The position numbers and the translations under genes were made by a program. A stretch of DNA of 11,897 bases. Source: JAYRWN01 sp041917975. Its GTDB lineage: Bacteria; Bacteroidota; Bacteroidia; Chitinophagales; Saprospiraceae. Under the pieces are notes generated by a model, which saw only the letters and a list, made by a program, of their open reading frames with translations, did not search any database and was not told where the DNA came from. The DNA is taken from contig JAYRWN010000265.1 of assembly GCA_041917975.1 (NCBI GenBank), forward strand, positions 1 to 11,897, read 5' to 3'. Shown here in pieces: positions 5,734 to 11,897 of the stretch; position 1 is the stretch's first letter; the number at the start of each line of letters is the position of its first letter.

Positions 5734-6690
5734 TTAAACATCCACCGGAGCTCGTTTAAATCGAGTCCATAAGGTAATTAAAATACCGCTGGCCATAATA
5801 ATCAGTATGCCGAGCAGACCAAAAGCGTCAGGCCAGCCATCGCCGAGGGTAATGCCCCAGCCCAGGGCAAAAGGGATCTGCATAAAATTGATCGTCCCCA
5901 CCACGGCGGGGTCTTCCAGGCTATAAGCACGGGTGATCATCAGCTGTCCATAATAGGCTATCAAGCCCAGTAGAATCAACCAAAACCAGCCCCAACCATT
6001 CGGCCAGCGTAGAGGAGCTGTTAAAAATGACCAGGCATCACCCTTCAGCCAGGGTTGCAAAATCAACCCGATAACTACCAGTCCAAGTGAAAATGATAAA
6101 AAAGATAATACCACCACGCGGTGGTCATAGACACCCCCTAATCGGTGAATGGATAAATAACCAGCCGCTGTGCACAGACCTAAAATGTGATACATCCAGG
6201 TTATGCCCAGTTCCGGCCGAAAGATAAAGATGATCCCTAAAAATCCGCTCAGAATGGCCACCCATTGCACTGTCTGCAACTTGCGCCGGTAAAAGAGGCC
6301 CAGGATTAAACCCATAAATATAGGATAAGTCAGATTGTAGGTGTTCGCAAATGCCAATTGGATTTTCGTAATGCAATAGAAAAAAGCTAACAAGGAAATT
6401 CCGCCAAAACACCCTCGCCATAATAACGTGCTTAACATTCCCCCAGACTGTTTAGCCGGCTTCAACAGAAAACTAAATGCTATCAAAAGGATACCAACCA
6501 CACTGCGAAAAAAAATCATTTGGGTGGAAGGATAATCGTGGGCCAGCCCTTTGGTGATGGCGGTCATCGTAGCTTGGAGAAAAGCGGCCAGAAACATCAC
6601 GGCAATGCCGCTATGCGCCAGGTCGTGAGGATTAAAACGCGTCCAGGCTTTCTGCCAGGCTTTGGCAGGATTAAATTTTTTGACGCTCAA
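5734..6690 (-). CDS. EamA/DMT-family transporter (ten transmembrane segments)
   Basis: An inner-membrane carrier of the drug/metabolite transporter superfamily, 318 residues with two five-helix EamA repeats (about 27-157 and 167-308). Typical family marks are FFRSVVG (60-66) after TM2, FIFRPE (155-160) closing the first repeat and ITRAYSLEDPAVVGTINFM (252-270) in the second. DMT proteins export or exchange metabolites such as amino acids, nucleobases or S-adenosylmethionine; which one cannot be told here. The start is TTG at 6690: a TAG lies three codons upstream in frame, and the next methionine, at residue 32, would cut into TM1. The gene begins 27 bases after the ATP-grasp gene and is followed 49 bases later by the GH172 gene, which suggests a shared transcript. 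A link between the ligase product and this permease is inference. Confidence 0.9.
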   Translation of the reverse strand: MSVKKFNPAKAWQKAWTRFNPHDLAHSGIAVMFLAAFLQATMTAITKGLAHDYPSTQMIFFRSVVGILLIAFSFLLKPAKQSGGMLSTLLWRGCFGGISLLAFFYCITKIQLAFANTYNLTYPIFMGLILGLFYRRKLQTVQWVAILSGFLGIIFIFRPELGITWMYHILGLCTAAGYLSIHRLGGVYDHRVVVLSFLSFSLGLVVIGLILQPWLKGDAWSFLTAPLRWPNGWGWFWLILLGLIAYYGQLMITRAYSLEDPAVVGTINFMQIPFALGWGITLGDGWPDAFGLLGILIIMASGILITLWTRFKRAPVDV

Positions 6691-6717
6691 TCCATTCTAT
6701 TTTGAGGCCCAAAATAA

Positions 6718-7917
6718 TTAGCGGTCTATTTTTTTTACATAACCGGTCACCGCCAGAAAATCATGCGTGAACCGACGCACATAATCTTGCAATAAAGTTT
6801 CCAGGTGATGGGGATCTTTGGATTTTAAAATTAATCCGGCATGATACGCTTTGTGAATGCGTTCTGCTATTTCCGGATCGCGGTAGGCCGAGGTGTCCGG
6901 CCATTCCTGGTGGGCTAAACATAAGGCGATGCCCGCATAGTCTTTTTTTACTTTGGGTAATTGATACATTTCTTTATCACCCAGGACTTCGATTTTCGCC
7001 CACTCTTCCCACAGATTTATGCCGGTACCCTCCAAAATGACATTTGAGATGTAGGCCCCTCCGACCCGGGCACCGGTTTCTAAAAAATAAAACTGCCCAT
7101 CGGCATGGCTCTTGATAAATTCGGTATGTGCCACACCTTTTTTTAAGCCAAAGGCCGTCAATAGCTGTGTATTTATTTTTCTCAAAGTTTTCGCATCACC
7201 CCCCTGCCGGTCCTGAATGCAAGTCATGAAGATGCCTCCCTGATGAGCCACTTCCAGCGGTGGCCGCCCATACTTGCTCACTTCCACGAACAATACGTCA
7301 TGCTCAAAAAGAATACTGTCCACATGATAAATATCACCCGGGATAAATTCTTCCAGGATATAACCCGACTGTTGATCACCTAAATCGTTTATTTTTTGCC
7401 ATAACTGGGTCGCATCCTGAATCTTTTGAATGCCCGCCGATCCAGCCTGCGAGCGTGGTTTTAACAACCATGGCGATGGCACAACATTGACAAACTCCTG
7501 GATATCCTCCACGTTCAATGGTTGCACAAATCGCGGTTCCCGGATGCCCTCTTCCGCCGCCTTCCCGCGCATAGCCAGCTTATCTCTGAAATACCGCGCT
7601 GTCGTCTCTCCCATCCCTGGAATGCGCAGGTGTTCACGAACGGCTGAGGCGATTTCCACATCAAAATCGTCCATCGGCACCACCCGGTCTATTTTTACCT
7701 GTCGGCTTAGATAATCTACTCCTTTCAGCACATCCTCCTTGTGCGTGAGGGTGTCCATAAAAAACATCTCATCGATGTCCTGCCGCGGCCAATCTCTATC
7801 TGCCAGGCTTTTACGGGTCAACAAAAATACACGGTAGCCCAATTTTTTACATTCGGTGATAAATGGCTGCCCTTTGACGTCCCCGGCTAAGACCAATACG
7901 GTTTTTTGATGCGTCAT
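6718..7917 (-). CDS. ATP-grasp ligase of unknown substrate (carboxylate-amine ligase type)
   Basis: A 399-residue ATP-grasp enzyme; such proteins activate a carboxylate as an acyl phosphate and join it to an amine or thiol nucleophile. An N-terminal Rossmann-like pre-ATP-grasp domain (TVLVLAGDVKGQPFI, then PMDDFDVEIA at 81-90) is followed by the ATP-grasp core: LLKPRSQAGSAGI (151-163) with Lys153 and the Gly/Ser-rich loop, YILEEFIPGDIYHVDS (186-201), and a metal-binding segment HTEF (264-267) and YFLETGARVGG (277-287) with Glu266, Glu280 and Arg284. The layout is like BacD-type L-amino acid ligases and PurK/carbamoyl-phosphate-synthase-like proteins, not the CoA ligases; the conserved Arg in the 277-287 motif is usual for amino acid ligases. 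There is no signal peptide, so it is cytoplasmic. The ATG at 7917 lacks a strong ribosome site. It is the first gene of the set with the EamA permease. Substrates and product are unknown. Confidence 0.87.
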   Translation of the reverse strand: MTHQKTVLVLAGDVKGQPFITECKKLGYRVFLLTRKSLADRDWPRQDIDEMFFMDTLTHKEDVLKGVDYLSRQVKIDRVVPMDDFDVEIASAVREHLRIPGMGETTARYFRDKLAMRGKAAEEGIREPRFVQPLNVEDIQEFVNVVPSPWLLKPRSQAGSAGIQKIQDATQLWQKINDLGDQQSGYILEEFIPGDIYHVDSILFEHDVLFVEVSKYGRPPLEVAHQGGIFMTCIQDRQGGDAKTLRKINTQLLTAFGLKKGVAHTEFIKSHADGQFYFLETGARVGGAYISNVILEGTGINLWEEWAKIEVLGDKEMYQLPKVKKDYAGIALCLAHQEWPDTSAYRDPEIAERIHKAYHAGLILKSKDPHHLETLLQDYVRRFTHDFLAVTGYVKKIDR

Positions 7918-7948
7918 ATCTGTTTATTATGTCCTAAATCAAGATTGT

Positions 7949-7956
7949 TAAATGTA
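7949..7956 (-). promoter_or_regulatory. Possible -7 box (TACATTTA) for the ATP-grasp operon
   Basis: TACATTTA on the minus strand matches seven of eight consensus criteria and is the same octamer seen upstream of the dioxygenase gene at 4412-4419. It would place the transcript start about 27 bases before the ATG at 7917. No TTTG is found at -33. The rest of this divergent 153-base gap also serves the plus-strand lactonase gene, for which only imperfect boxes (such as TAATTTTC near 8022-8029) are seen. Confidence 0.3.
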
Positions 7957-8070
7957 AGAACCTTTCCTGACCCGCTTTATGAGCTGGATTAAGTTTTTTT
8001 TCATTCGGCCTAAATCCAGGAGCAAACAGCTAATTTTCCGTAATTTACACCTCAATTGTTCTAAAATCTT

Positions 8071-9171
8071 ATGCTTCGGCTCATGATTTTTTCAATACTG
8101 CTGGCTTCATCAGCTGTCGAGGCGCAAAAAACGTTTTTATACGTCGGTACCTACACTCAAAATGGTAGCATCGGTATCTACATCTACGAATATAAAGCCC
8201 GCAGCGGAGCATTAACTCCGGTAGGTACCGCCGGTCAATTGCAAAACCCTTCCTTTCTGACTTTATCCCCTGATCAAAAGTTTCTTTATGCAGTGCAGGA
8301 AATCGACGCCGGCCTGGTGAGCGCTTTTAAGATCACTCCGGAGTCAGGCCAACTGACCAGATTAAATGACCAACCGGTAAAAGGCATCTGGCCCTGTCAC
8401 CTGCAGGTGGATCGTACCGGGCGGTGGTTGATCGTCGGCAATTACGGCAGCGGCAATCTCAGCGTACTGCCTATCAATCCTGATGGATCGCTCCAGCCAG
8501 TCAGTCAGACGCTGCAGCATACCGGCCATGGTCCTCATCTGCAACGACAGGAAAAAGCACACGTACACTCCATTAATATTGACCGGGATAACCGTTTTGT
8601 GATTGTGGCTGATTTGGGCATTGATCAATTGGTGGCCTACAGCCTGGATAATCAGTATGGCCGGTTATCTCCGGCTAAGATTCCTTTCACTGCAGTGACC
8701 TCCGGCGCCGGACCGCGTCATTTCGCCTGGCACCCTCGCGGTCAATTTGCTTATGGCATTATGGAATTAAATTCAACCATTACGGTGTTTAATTACAAAC
8801 CGGGCCAATTGACTCCAATACAAACCATCAGCACGCTGCCTGGCGATTTCGCCGGGGAAAATACCTGTGCCGATATTCACCTCTCCCCGGATGGTAAATT
8901 CCTATACGGCTCTAACCGCGGTCACCACAGTATCGCCATCTTTGCCGTCCATTCAAAAAATGGCCACTTAACGGCCCTGGGGCATCAATCGGTACTTGGC
9001 GAAACACCGCGCAACTTTGCTCTGGATCCCCAGGGAAGGTTTTTATTGGTGGCTAATCAGAATACCGATAACATCCAGGTGTTTAAACGGCATAAAAAAA
9101 CCGGGTTATTAACCTATACCGGCCAGGAAATTAAAGTAAGCCGGCCGGTGTGCCTGGTTTTCCGTCCCTAA
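8071..9171 (+). CDS. Exported lactonase-family seven-bladed beta-propeller protein (Pgl-like)
   Basis: Belongs to the lactonase family (PF10282) typified by E. coli 6-phosphogluconolactonase Pgl. The 366-residue protein starts with a Sec signal peptide (MLRLMIFSILLASSAVEAQ, cleavage likely after Ala18), so it acts in the periplasm rather than in the cytoplasm like Pgl. Repeating blade motifs appear in order: TFLYVGTYT (21-29), LSPDQKFLYAV (65-75), VDRTGRWLIVGNYGSGNLSV (113-132), HVHSINIDRDNRFVIVADLG (164-183), GPRHFAWHPRGQFAYGI (214-230), CADIHLSPDGKFLYGSNRG (266-284) and PRNFALDPQGRFLLVANQN (313-331), which is consistent with seven blades. Periplasmic paralogues are common in Bacteroidota and many will not use 6-phosphogluconolactone, so only the family, not the substrate, is claimed. 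It is divergent from the ATP-grasp gene and stands alone. Confidence 0.93.
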   Translation: MLRLMIFSILLASSAVEAQKTFLYVGTYTQNGSIGIYIYEYKARSGALTPVGTAGQLQNPSFLTLSPDQKFLYAVQEIDAGLVSAFKITPESGQLTRLNDQPVKGIWPCHLQVDRTGRWLIVGNYGSGNLSVLPINPDGSLQPVSQTLQHTGHGPHLQRQEKAHVHSINIDRDNRFVIVADLGIDQLVAYSLDNQYGRLSPAKIPFTAVTSGAGPRHFAWHPRGQFAYGIMELNSTITVFNYKPGQLTPIQTISTLPGDFAGENTCADIHLSPDGKFLYGSNRGHHSIAIFAVHSKNGHLTALGHQSVLGETPRNFALDPQGRFLLVANQNTDNIQVFKRHKKTGLLTYTGQEIKVSRPVCLVFRP

Positions 9172-9215
9172 AAAGACCTGCCAAAAAATTGAAGAGCGAA
9201 TGGCTGGGTGTGTAG

Positions 9216-9233
9216 AATGATTGTACAATCATT
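9216..9233. repeat. Perfect 18-base palindrome AATGATTGTACAATCATT
   Basis: The two nine-base halves are exact reverse complements. It lies 45 bases after the stop codon of the propeller gene and is followed by TTAAATTTT on the plus strand. With two central bases forming the loop it would extrude poorly as RNA, so it might be a protein-binding dyad or part of a weak terminator. Confidence 0.7.
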
Positions 9234-9409
9234 TAAATTTTCCGGCGTGTCGCAATTGGCCAGCCTATTATTTCGACAAAAAATGATCAGGAATTTACTT
9301 AAAGAAGCAAATACTTTTACTGACTTATTAATTCCCCGAATCTATGCGGTTATCGTGGGTGAATAACAATTTTATCAGACTTCATAAAATTTAAGGTTTT
9401 AATAATAAT

Positions 9410-9417
9410 TACTTTTG
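9410..9417 (+). promoter_or_regulatory. Plus-strand -7-like box (TACTTTTG) facing the 3' end of the glycosyltransferase gene
   Basis: TACTTTTG followed by CATCCC is an exact TAnnTTTG match and nearly the same as the box upstream of the MFS gene, but on the plus strand. Transcription from it would begin near 9421-9424 and run antisense into the glycosyltransferase gene. No gene is known downstream on this strand and there is no clear -33 box, so activity is uncertain. Confidence 0.35.
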
Positions 9418-9435
9418 CATCCCTTCTTCAGGATT

Positions 9436-11058
9436 TTAATGTTCCGGGTAACGCACCAGGAAAACAAAACCATTTTTTTCACCTAAAACGGTTAGCTGAG
9501 GGTAATTATCTTTTATTCTGGTCCACTTGCGATTAACGGTGACGAAATACGCCGGACGATGAATGTCTCCGGAGGTCAATCGCATTATATAGGCCTCTTT
9601 GGGTTCTGTCGCCTGATTTTCCACCCTGCGCCGGCCGTAAAACAAATGGGCATAACTTTTATATTCCAGCGCGGTAATGTCGGCATCTTCAGCCGCGTGT
9701 TGTTTATAAAATTCAATTGCCGCCCGTTGGGAATAACCTTCTATCCGTGGCACCAGCATGTGCATTGTTAATAGGGTAAACAAAAACACCAATCCGTAAA
9801 ACAACTCAAGCTGTCGCAGGAAAACTATTTTTTTATAAATCACCACAATGGCCAGAATCAAAGGCAAAGTGATCAACCACTCCCAACCGGACCAGGACAC
9901 TTCTGCGGCCAGACTGGCTTCCGCAAAAGGATCTTTAATGGTCACCAGCTTACTAAGCTGTTCCGCATTTAGGCCCACCCATTGCAACCCAATCACCACC
10001 AGCACCCACACACCGGCCTGCACCACCAATAAATTTTTTTGCCACTTCAACAATGGATTCGGCAGATGAAATCGTTCATGCAAGCTGTGTGCGGCTAGAA
10101 ACGTCAAAGGTAGGTAACAGAAGGAGGAATAATGGACTATCTTAGTCTTGGTGATGCTGAATAAGATCAACACCAGCCAAAAGGCAATGCTCATCCAGCG
10201 GAAATAATCATCCGGCATCTGCCGCCACATCTTTTTGAAAGCCGGCAAAGCAAAAATGGCCGCCGGAAACACTCCAAACCACAGCACCACCACATGATAA
10301 AAAGGAAATCCGCCATGGCCGGCGTCTTGAGTCGTAAACAAACGAACCTGATAAGCAATGAATTCCAGCATCAGCTGCGACTGGCCGGTTAACCCCTGAT
10401 AAATAAACCAGCTGCCTCCCGTCACTATAAATACCATGATGGCCAAAACCACCTGGCGCCACTGCCGCAGCAGTCTGAACCGGTCCAGCGCAGTATAAAT
10501 AAACGCTACACCCCCTACAATCAGCACCCCGACCGGACCTTTTGTAAGTACCGCCAAACCCGTCGTTATCGCAGCCATGATGAGCCATCCATAGCGCTGG
10601 TTACCGCTTCGCTGGTACTCCATCAATCCCGCCAGACCCAAAAACATAAACGCGTTAAACCAGGGGTCGATAATTCCGGATTTGAAATAAAACAGAGGCA
10701 GGATCGAACCTGCATAAGACATGGCCCACAACCATCCAAAGGTGGGATTAAACCACCGCCGCCCAAACCAGAACAGGATGATGGGCAGAACCACACCCAG
10801 GACCGCGTTCGGAAAACGGGCCGCAAACTCGTTGCTGCCAAAAACGTGCATGGACAGGGCCTGCAGCCAGATGAACAACGGTGGTTTTTCTAAAAACGGC
10901 CGGAAATCGATCTGTACCTGCTGATAATTACCGGACACCACCATCTCCCGCGCGCATTCGGCAAAATTTATTTCGTCCCAATCAAATAAATGCACCCGCC
11001 CCAGACCCCATAGTAATAATCCGGCATAAACCACGACCAGGATCCAATGCTTCTTCAT
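9436..11058 (-). CDS. GT-C family glycosyltransferase (GT39/PMT_2, ArnT-like)
   Basis: An inner-membrane enzyme that moves a sugar from a polyprenyl phosphate donor to an acceptor on the periplasmic side; the family includes ArnT (aminoarabinose to lipid A) and protein O-mannosyltransferases. The 540-residue protein has about 11-13 membrane segments. After TM1 comes the first periplasmic loop with the GT-C motif FDWDEINFAECAREMV (25-40) holding Asp26, Asp28 and Glu29, then RPFLEKPPLFIWLQ (53-66). Further family marks are SGIIDPWFN (127-135), LTKGPVGVLI (171-180) and the lipid-phosphate-binding-type KTKIVHYSSFCYLPL (304-318). A soluble periplasmic tail of about 100 residues follows the last helix (from about 438). 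ATG at 11058 lies only 2 bases after the TAA of the PAP2 gene, so the two are translationally coupled. Donor sugar and acceptor are unknown; ArnT itself is not claimed since the aminoarabinose synthesis genes are absent from the window. Confidence 0.9.
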   Translation of the reverse strand: MKKHWILVVVYAGLLLWGLGRVHLFDWDEINFAECAREMVVSGNYQQVQIDFRPFLEKPPLFIWLQALSMHVFGSNEFAARFPNAVLGVVLPIILFWFGRRWFNPTFGWLWAMSYAGSILPLFYFKSGIIDPWFNAFMFLGLAGLMEYQRSGNQRYGWLIMAAITTGLAVLTKGPVGVLIVGGVAFIYTALDRFRLLRQWRQVVLAIMVFIVTGGSWFIYQGLTGQSQLMLEFIAYQVRLFTTQDAGHGGFPFYHVVVLWFGVFPAAIFALPAFKKMWRQMPDDYFRWMSIAFWLVLILFSITKTKIVHYSSFCYLPLTFLAAHSLHERFHLPNPLLKWQKNLLVVQAGVWVLVVIGLQWVGLNAEQLSKLVTIKDPFAEASLAAEVSWSGWEWLITLPLILAIVVIYKKIVFLRQLELFYGLVFLFTLLTMHMLVPRIEGYSQRAAIEFYKQHAAEDADITALEYKSYAHLFYGRRRVENQATEPKEAYIMRLTSGDIHRPAYFVTVNRKWTRIKDNYPQLTVLGEKNGFVFLVRYPEH

Positions 11059-11060
11059 TT

Positions 11061-11714
11061 TTATTTACGGATAGCCACCAATGGTTTCTCCCATGACGGT
11101 TGATGCCATTTGCGGCTGATGAGCAATGTTAAGTACAAACTTGTGACCCCTAGAAAGGCGCCCGCCACCACGTCCGCCAGAAAATGTTGGGAGAGATAAA
11201 CCCGCGAGAAGCCCACCAACCAGCACAGCAGCACCACCCCAAGGGTAGCTAGCCGGCGGTCTTTAAGCCAGATGACACAGACCAAGCCGCCGAGAAAAAA
11301 AGCCGTACAGGTGTGCCCGGATGGAAAACTATGCCAGTGGTTATATTTGAGGTCGTCGACCAGATGCAGGGCTTCCTCAGGAGGCAGATCTTTAAAATAT
11401 TCAACCGGTCGCGGAGCCTTAAACAATCGTTTGAGGCTTTGTGCCAATAATGAAGAAATTATGAAACCCACCATTAGCTCCAGCACATGCCGCCGGGCAA
11501 AAAACAATAAAAGCGGAAGAAAGACCAGGACCATTATGCCATCCCCTAAATAGGTGAAATATTTAAAAAAAACATCCCCGGCTGGAGTGTTCAGGCCATT
11601 AATGGACAGATGTAGGGCACCGTGCGGGTAAATCACCACCAAAGCCGCCAGGGGCACCCAGGTGAACAGAACATATTTAAAAAAATATAGGTATGTGTGC
11701 AGGACCTCCTTCAT
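11061..11714 (-). CDS. PAP2-family membrane phosphatase
   Basis: An integral membrane phosphatase of the type-2 phosphatidic acid phosphatase family, which hydrolyses lipid or polyprenyl pyrophosphates or phosphates at the periplasmic face (examples: undecaprenyl pyrophosphatase PgpB, LpxE). All three signature motifs are intact: KRLFKAPRP (KX6RP; Lys95, Arg102 counting from ATG 11714), SFPSGHT (Ser132, His134) and SRVYLSQHFLAD (SRX5HX3D; Arg171, His177, Asp181). Five to six membrane segments flank them. The 217-residue length from ATG 11714 is usual. A GTG at 11774 would add 20 residues without recognisable features, so ATG is preferred; a CATCTTTG box 7 bases before it supports a start close to the transcription start. 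The gene precedes the GT-C gene by 2 bases, so the phosphatase may recycle the polyprenyl phosphate left by the transferase or trim the lipid acceptor; this is inference. Confidence 0.92.
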   Translation of the reverse strand: MKEVLHTYLYFFKYVLFTWVPLAALVVIYPHGALHLSINGLNTPAGDVFFKYFTYLGDGIMVLVFLPLLLFFARRHVLELMVGFIISSLLAQSLKRLFKAPRPVEYFKDLPPEEALHLVDDLKYNHWHSFPSGHTCTAFFLGGLVCVIWLKDRRLATLGVVLLCWLVGFSRVYLSQHFLADVVAGAFLGVTSLYLTLLISRKWHQPSWEKPLVAIRK

Positions 11715-11897
11715 CAGGGACAAAGATGGGGCTTGCCCCGGAATAAATGAATTGCACGAGCTATTTTTTAACACCTTAAACTACAATCATTTTTTACAGC
11801 CTGCCTCAACCAAACAGTCACCCTTAATTTCATGGCCTGGAGACGATGTACAACTTTTGTTCCGGCGGCTGGTATCAAATATTTTTATAACACCTGG
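11715..11897. other. Right-edge region upstream of the PAP2 gene, no supported gene
   Basis: Two frames stay open to the edge: on the minus strand, codons from 11897 down to a TGA at 11787-11789 (36 codons, ending ...CLVEAGCKK), which could be the tail of an upstream gene; and on the plus strand, 22 codons from ATG 11832 (MAWRRCTTF...). Neither has a recognisable motif, and both are short enough to be chance. They overlap, so at most one is real. Confidence 0.3.
11721..11728 (-). promoter_or_regulatory. Possible -7 box (CATCTTTG) for the PAP2/GT-C operon
   Basis: CATCTTTG followed by TCCC on the minus strand matches TAnnTTTG except for its first base. It would start transcription within about 5 bases of the ATG at 11714. 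A short inverted repeat GGGGC/GCCCC lies just upstream (about 11729-11740). If this promoter is used, the longer GTG start at 11774 is excluded. Confidence 0.3.

Larger units (their letters stand above)
9172..9435. other. Gap between convergent genes, with palindrome and promoter-like box
   Basis: Between the stops of the propeller and glycosyltransferase genes lie 264 bases. They hold a perfect palindrome (9216-9233), flanking arms GGCTGG (9202-9207) and CCAGCC (9260-9265), and a plus-strand TACTTTTG box (9410-9417). A 27-codon frame from ATG 9283 to TAA 9366 is open on the plus strand, but it has no recognisable similarity or ribosome site and may be chance. No classic T-tailed terminator was found for either gene. 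Confidence 0.5.

Noticed and set aside
10208..10588. Minus-strand frame of 126 codons inside the GT-C gene
   Set aside because: Out-of-phase shadow within a gene with intact GT39 motifs; Gly/Cys/Arg-rich composition without a start signal.
1..11897. CRISPR array, tRNA/rRNA genes, insertion sequence or toxin-antitoxin pair
   Set aside because: No regularly spaced repeats, cloverleaf patterns, transposase motifs or terminal inverted repeats with target duplications were seen on either strand.

Overview
This is a genomic window of moderate GC content, most likely from a member of the Bacteroidota. The evidence for that assignment is: several upstream regions carry the phylum-specific -7 promoter octamer TAnnTTTG (best examples at 144-151, 3429-3436 and 3477-3484), Shine-Dalgarno sequences are mostly weak or absent, and the gene content (GH172/DUF2961 lipoprotein, lactonase-family beta-propeller, RND-free single MFS, tandem HMBD-like lipoprotein) is typical of that phylum. 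No rRNA, tRNA, CRISPR array, insertion sequence or phage gene was recognised. The closest lineage within the phylum cannot be decided from this sequence.

Layout. Nearly everything is on the minus strand. From the left edge: the first 42 codons of a Rieske oxygenase (1-128); a 327-base gene-free stretch with one possible terminator; a full-length Sua5-type threonylcarbamoyl-AMP synthase (456-1415); a strong intrinsic terminator (1467-1507); a small lipoprotein made of two tandem Cys4 zinc-ribbon-like units (1534-2037); an MFS exporter (2133-3353) behind two promoter-like boxes and a dyad; a LigB-fold DODA/YgiD-type dioxygenase (3517-4401); and then a compact three-gene set read right to left: ATP-grasp ligase (6718-7917), EamA/DMT transporter (5734-6690) and GH172 lipoprotein (4479-5684), with gaps of only 27 and 49 bases. 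Divergent to that set, on the plus strand, is an exported lactonase-family beta-propeller protein (8071-9171). It converges on a two-gene envelope operon (PAP2 phosphatase then GT-C glycosyltransferase, 11714 down to 9436) whose genes are 2 bases apart.

How the genes may work together. The ATP-grasp enzyme and DMT permease look like a make-and-export pair for a small ligated metabolite; the GH172 enzyme downstream may share their transcript but has no SusC/SusD partners here, so it is not part of a conventional polysaccharide utilisation locus. The PAP2/GT-C pair fits lipid-linked sugar transfer to an envelope acceptor on the periplasmic face of the inner membrane, with the phosphatase recycling or trimming polyprenyl or lipid phosphates. 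The Sua5 gene is housekeeping (tRNA t6A). Nothing in the window clearly forms a new defence or mobile system; the most unusual items are the duplicated zinc-ribbon lipoprotein, the ATP-grasp/DMT/GH172 set and the regulatory-looking palindromes.
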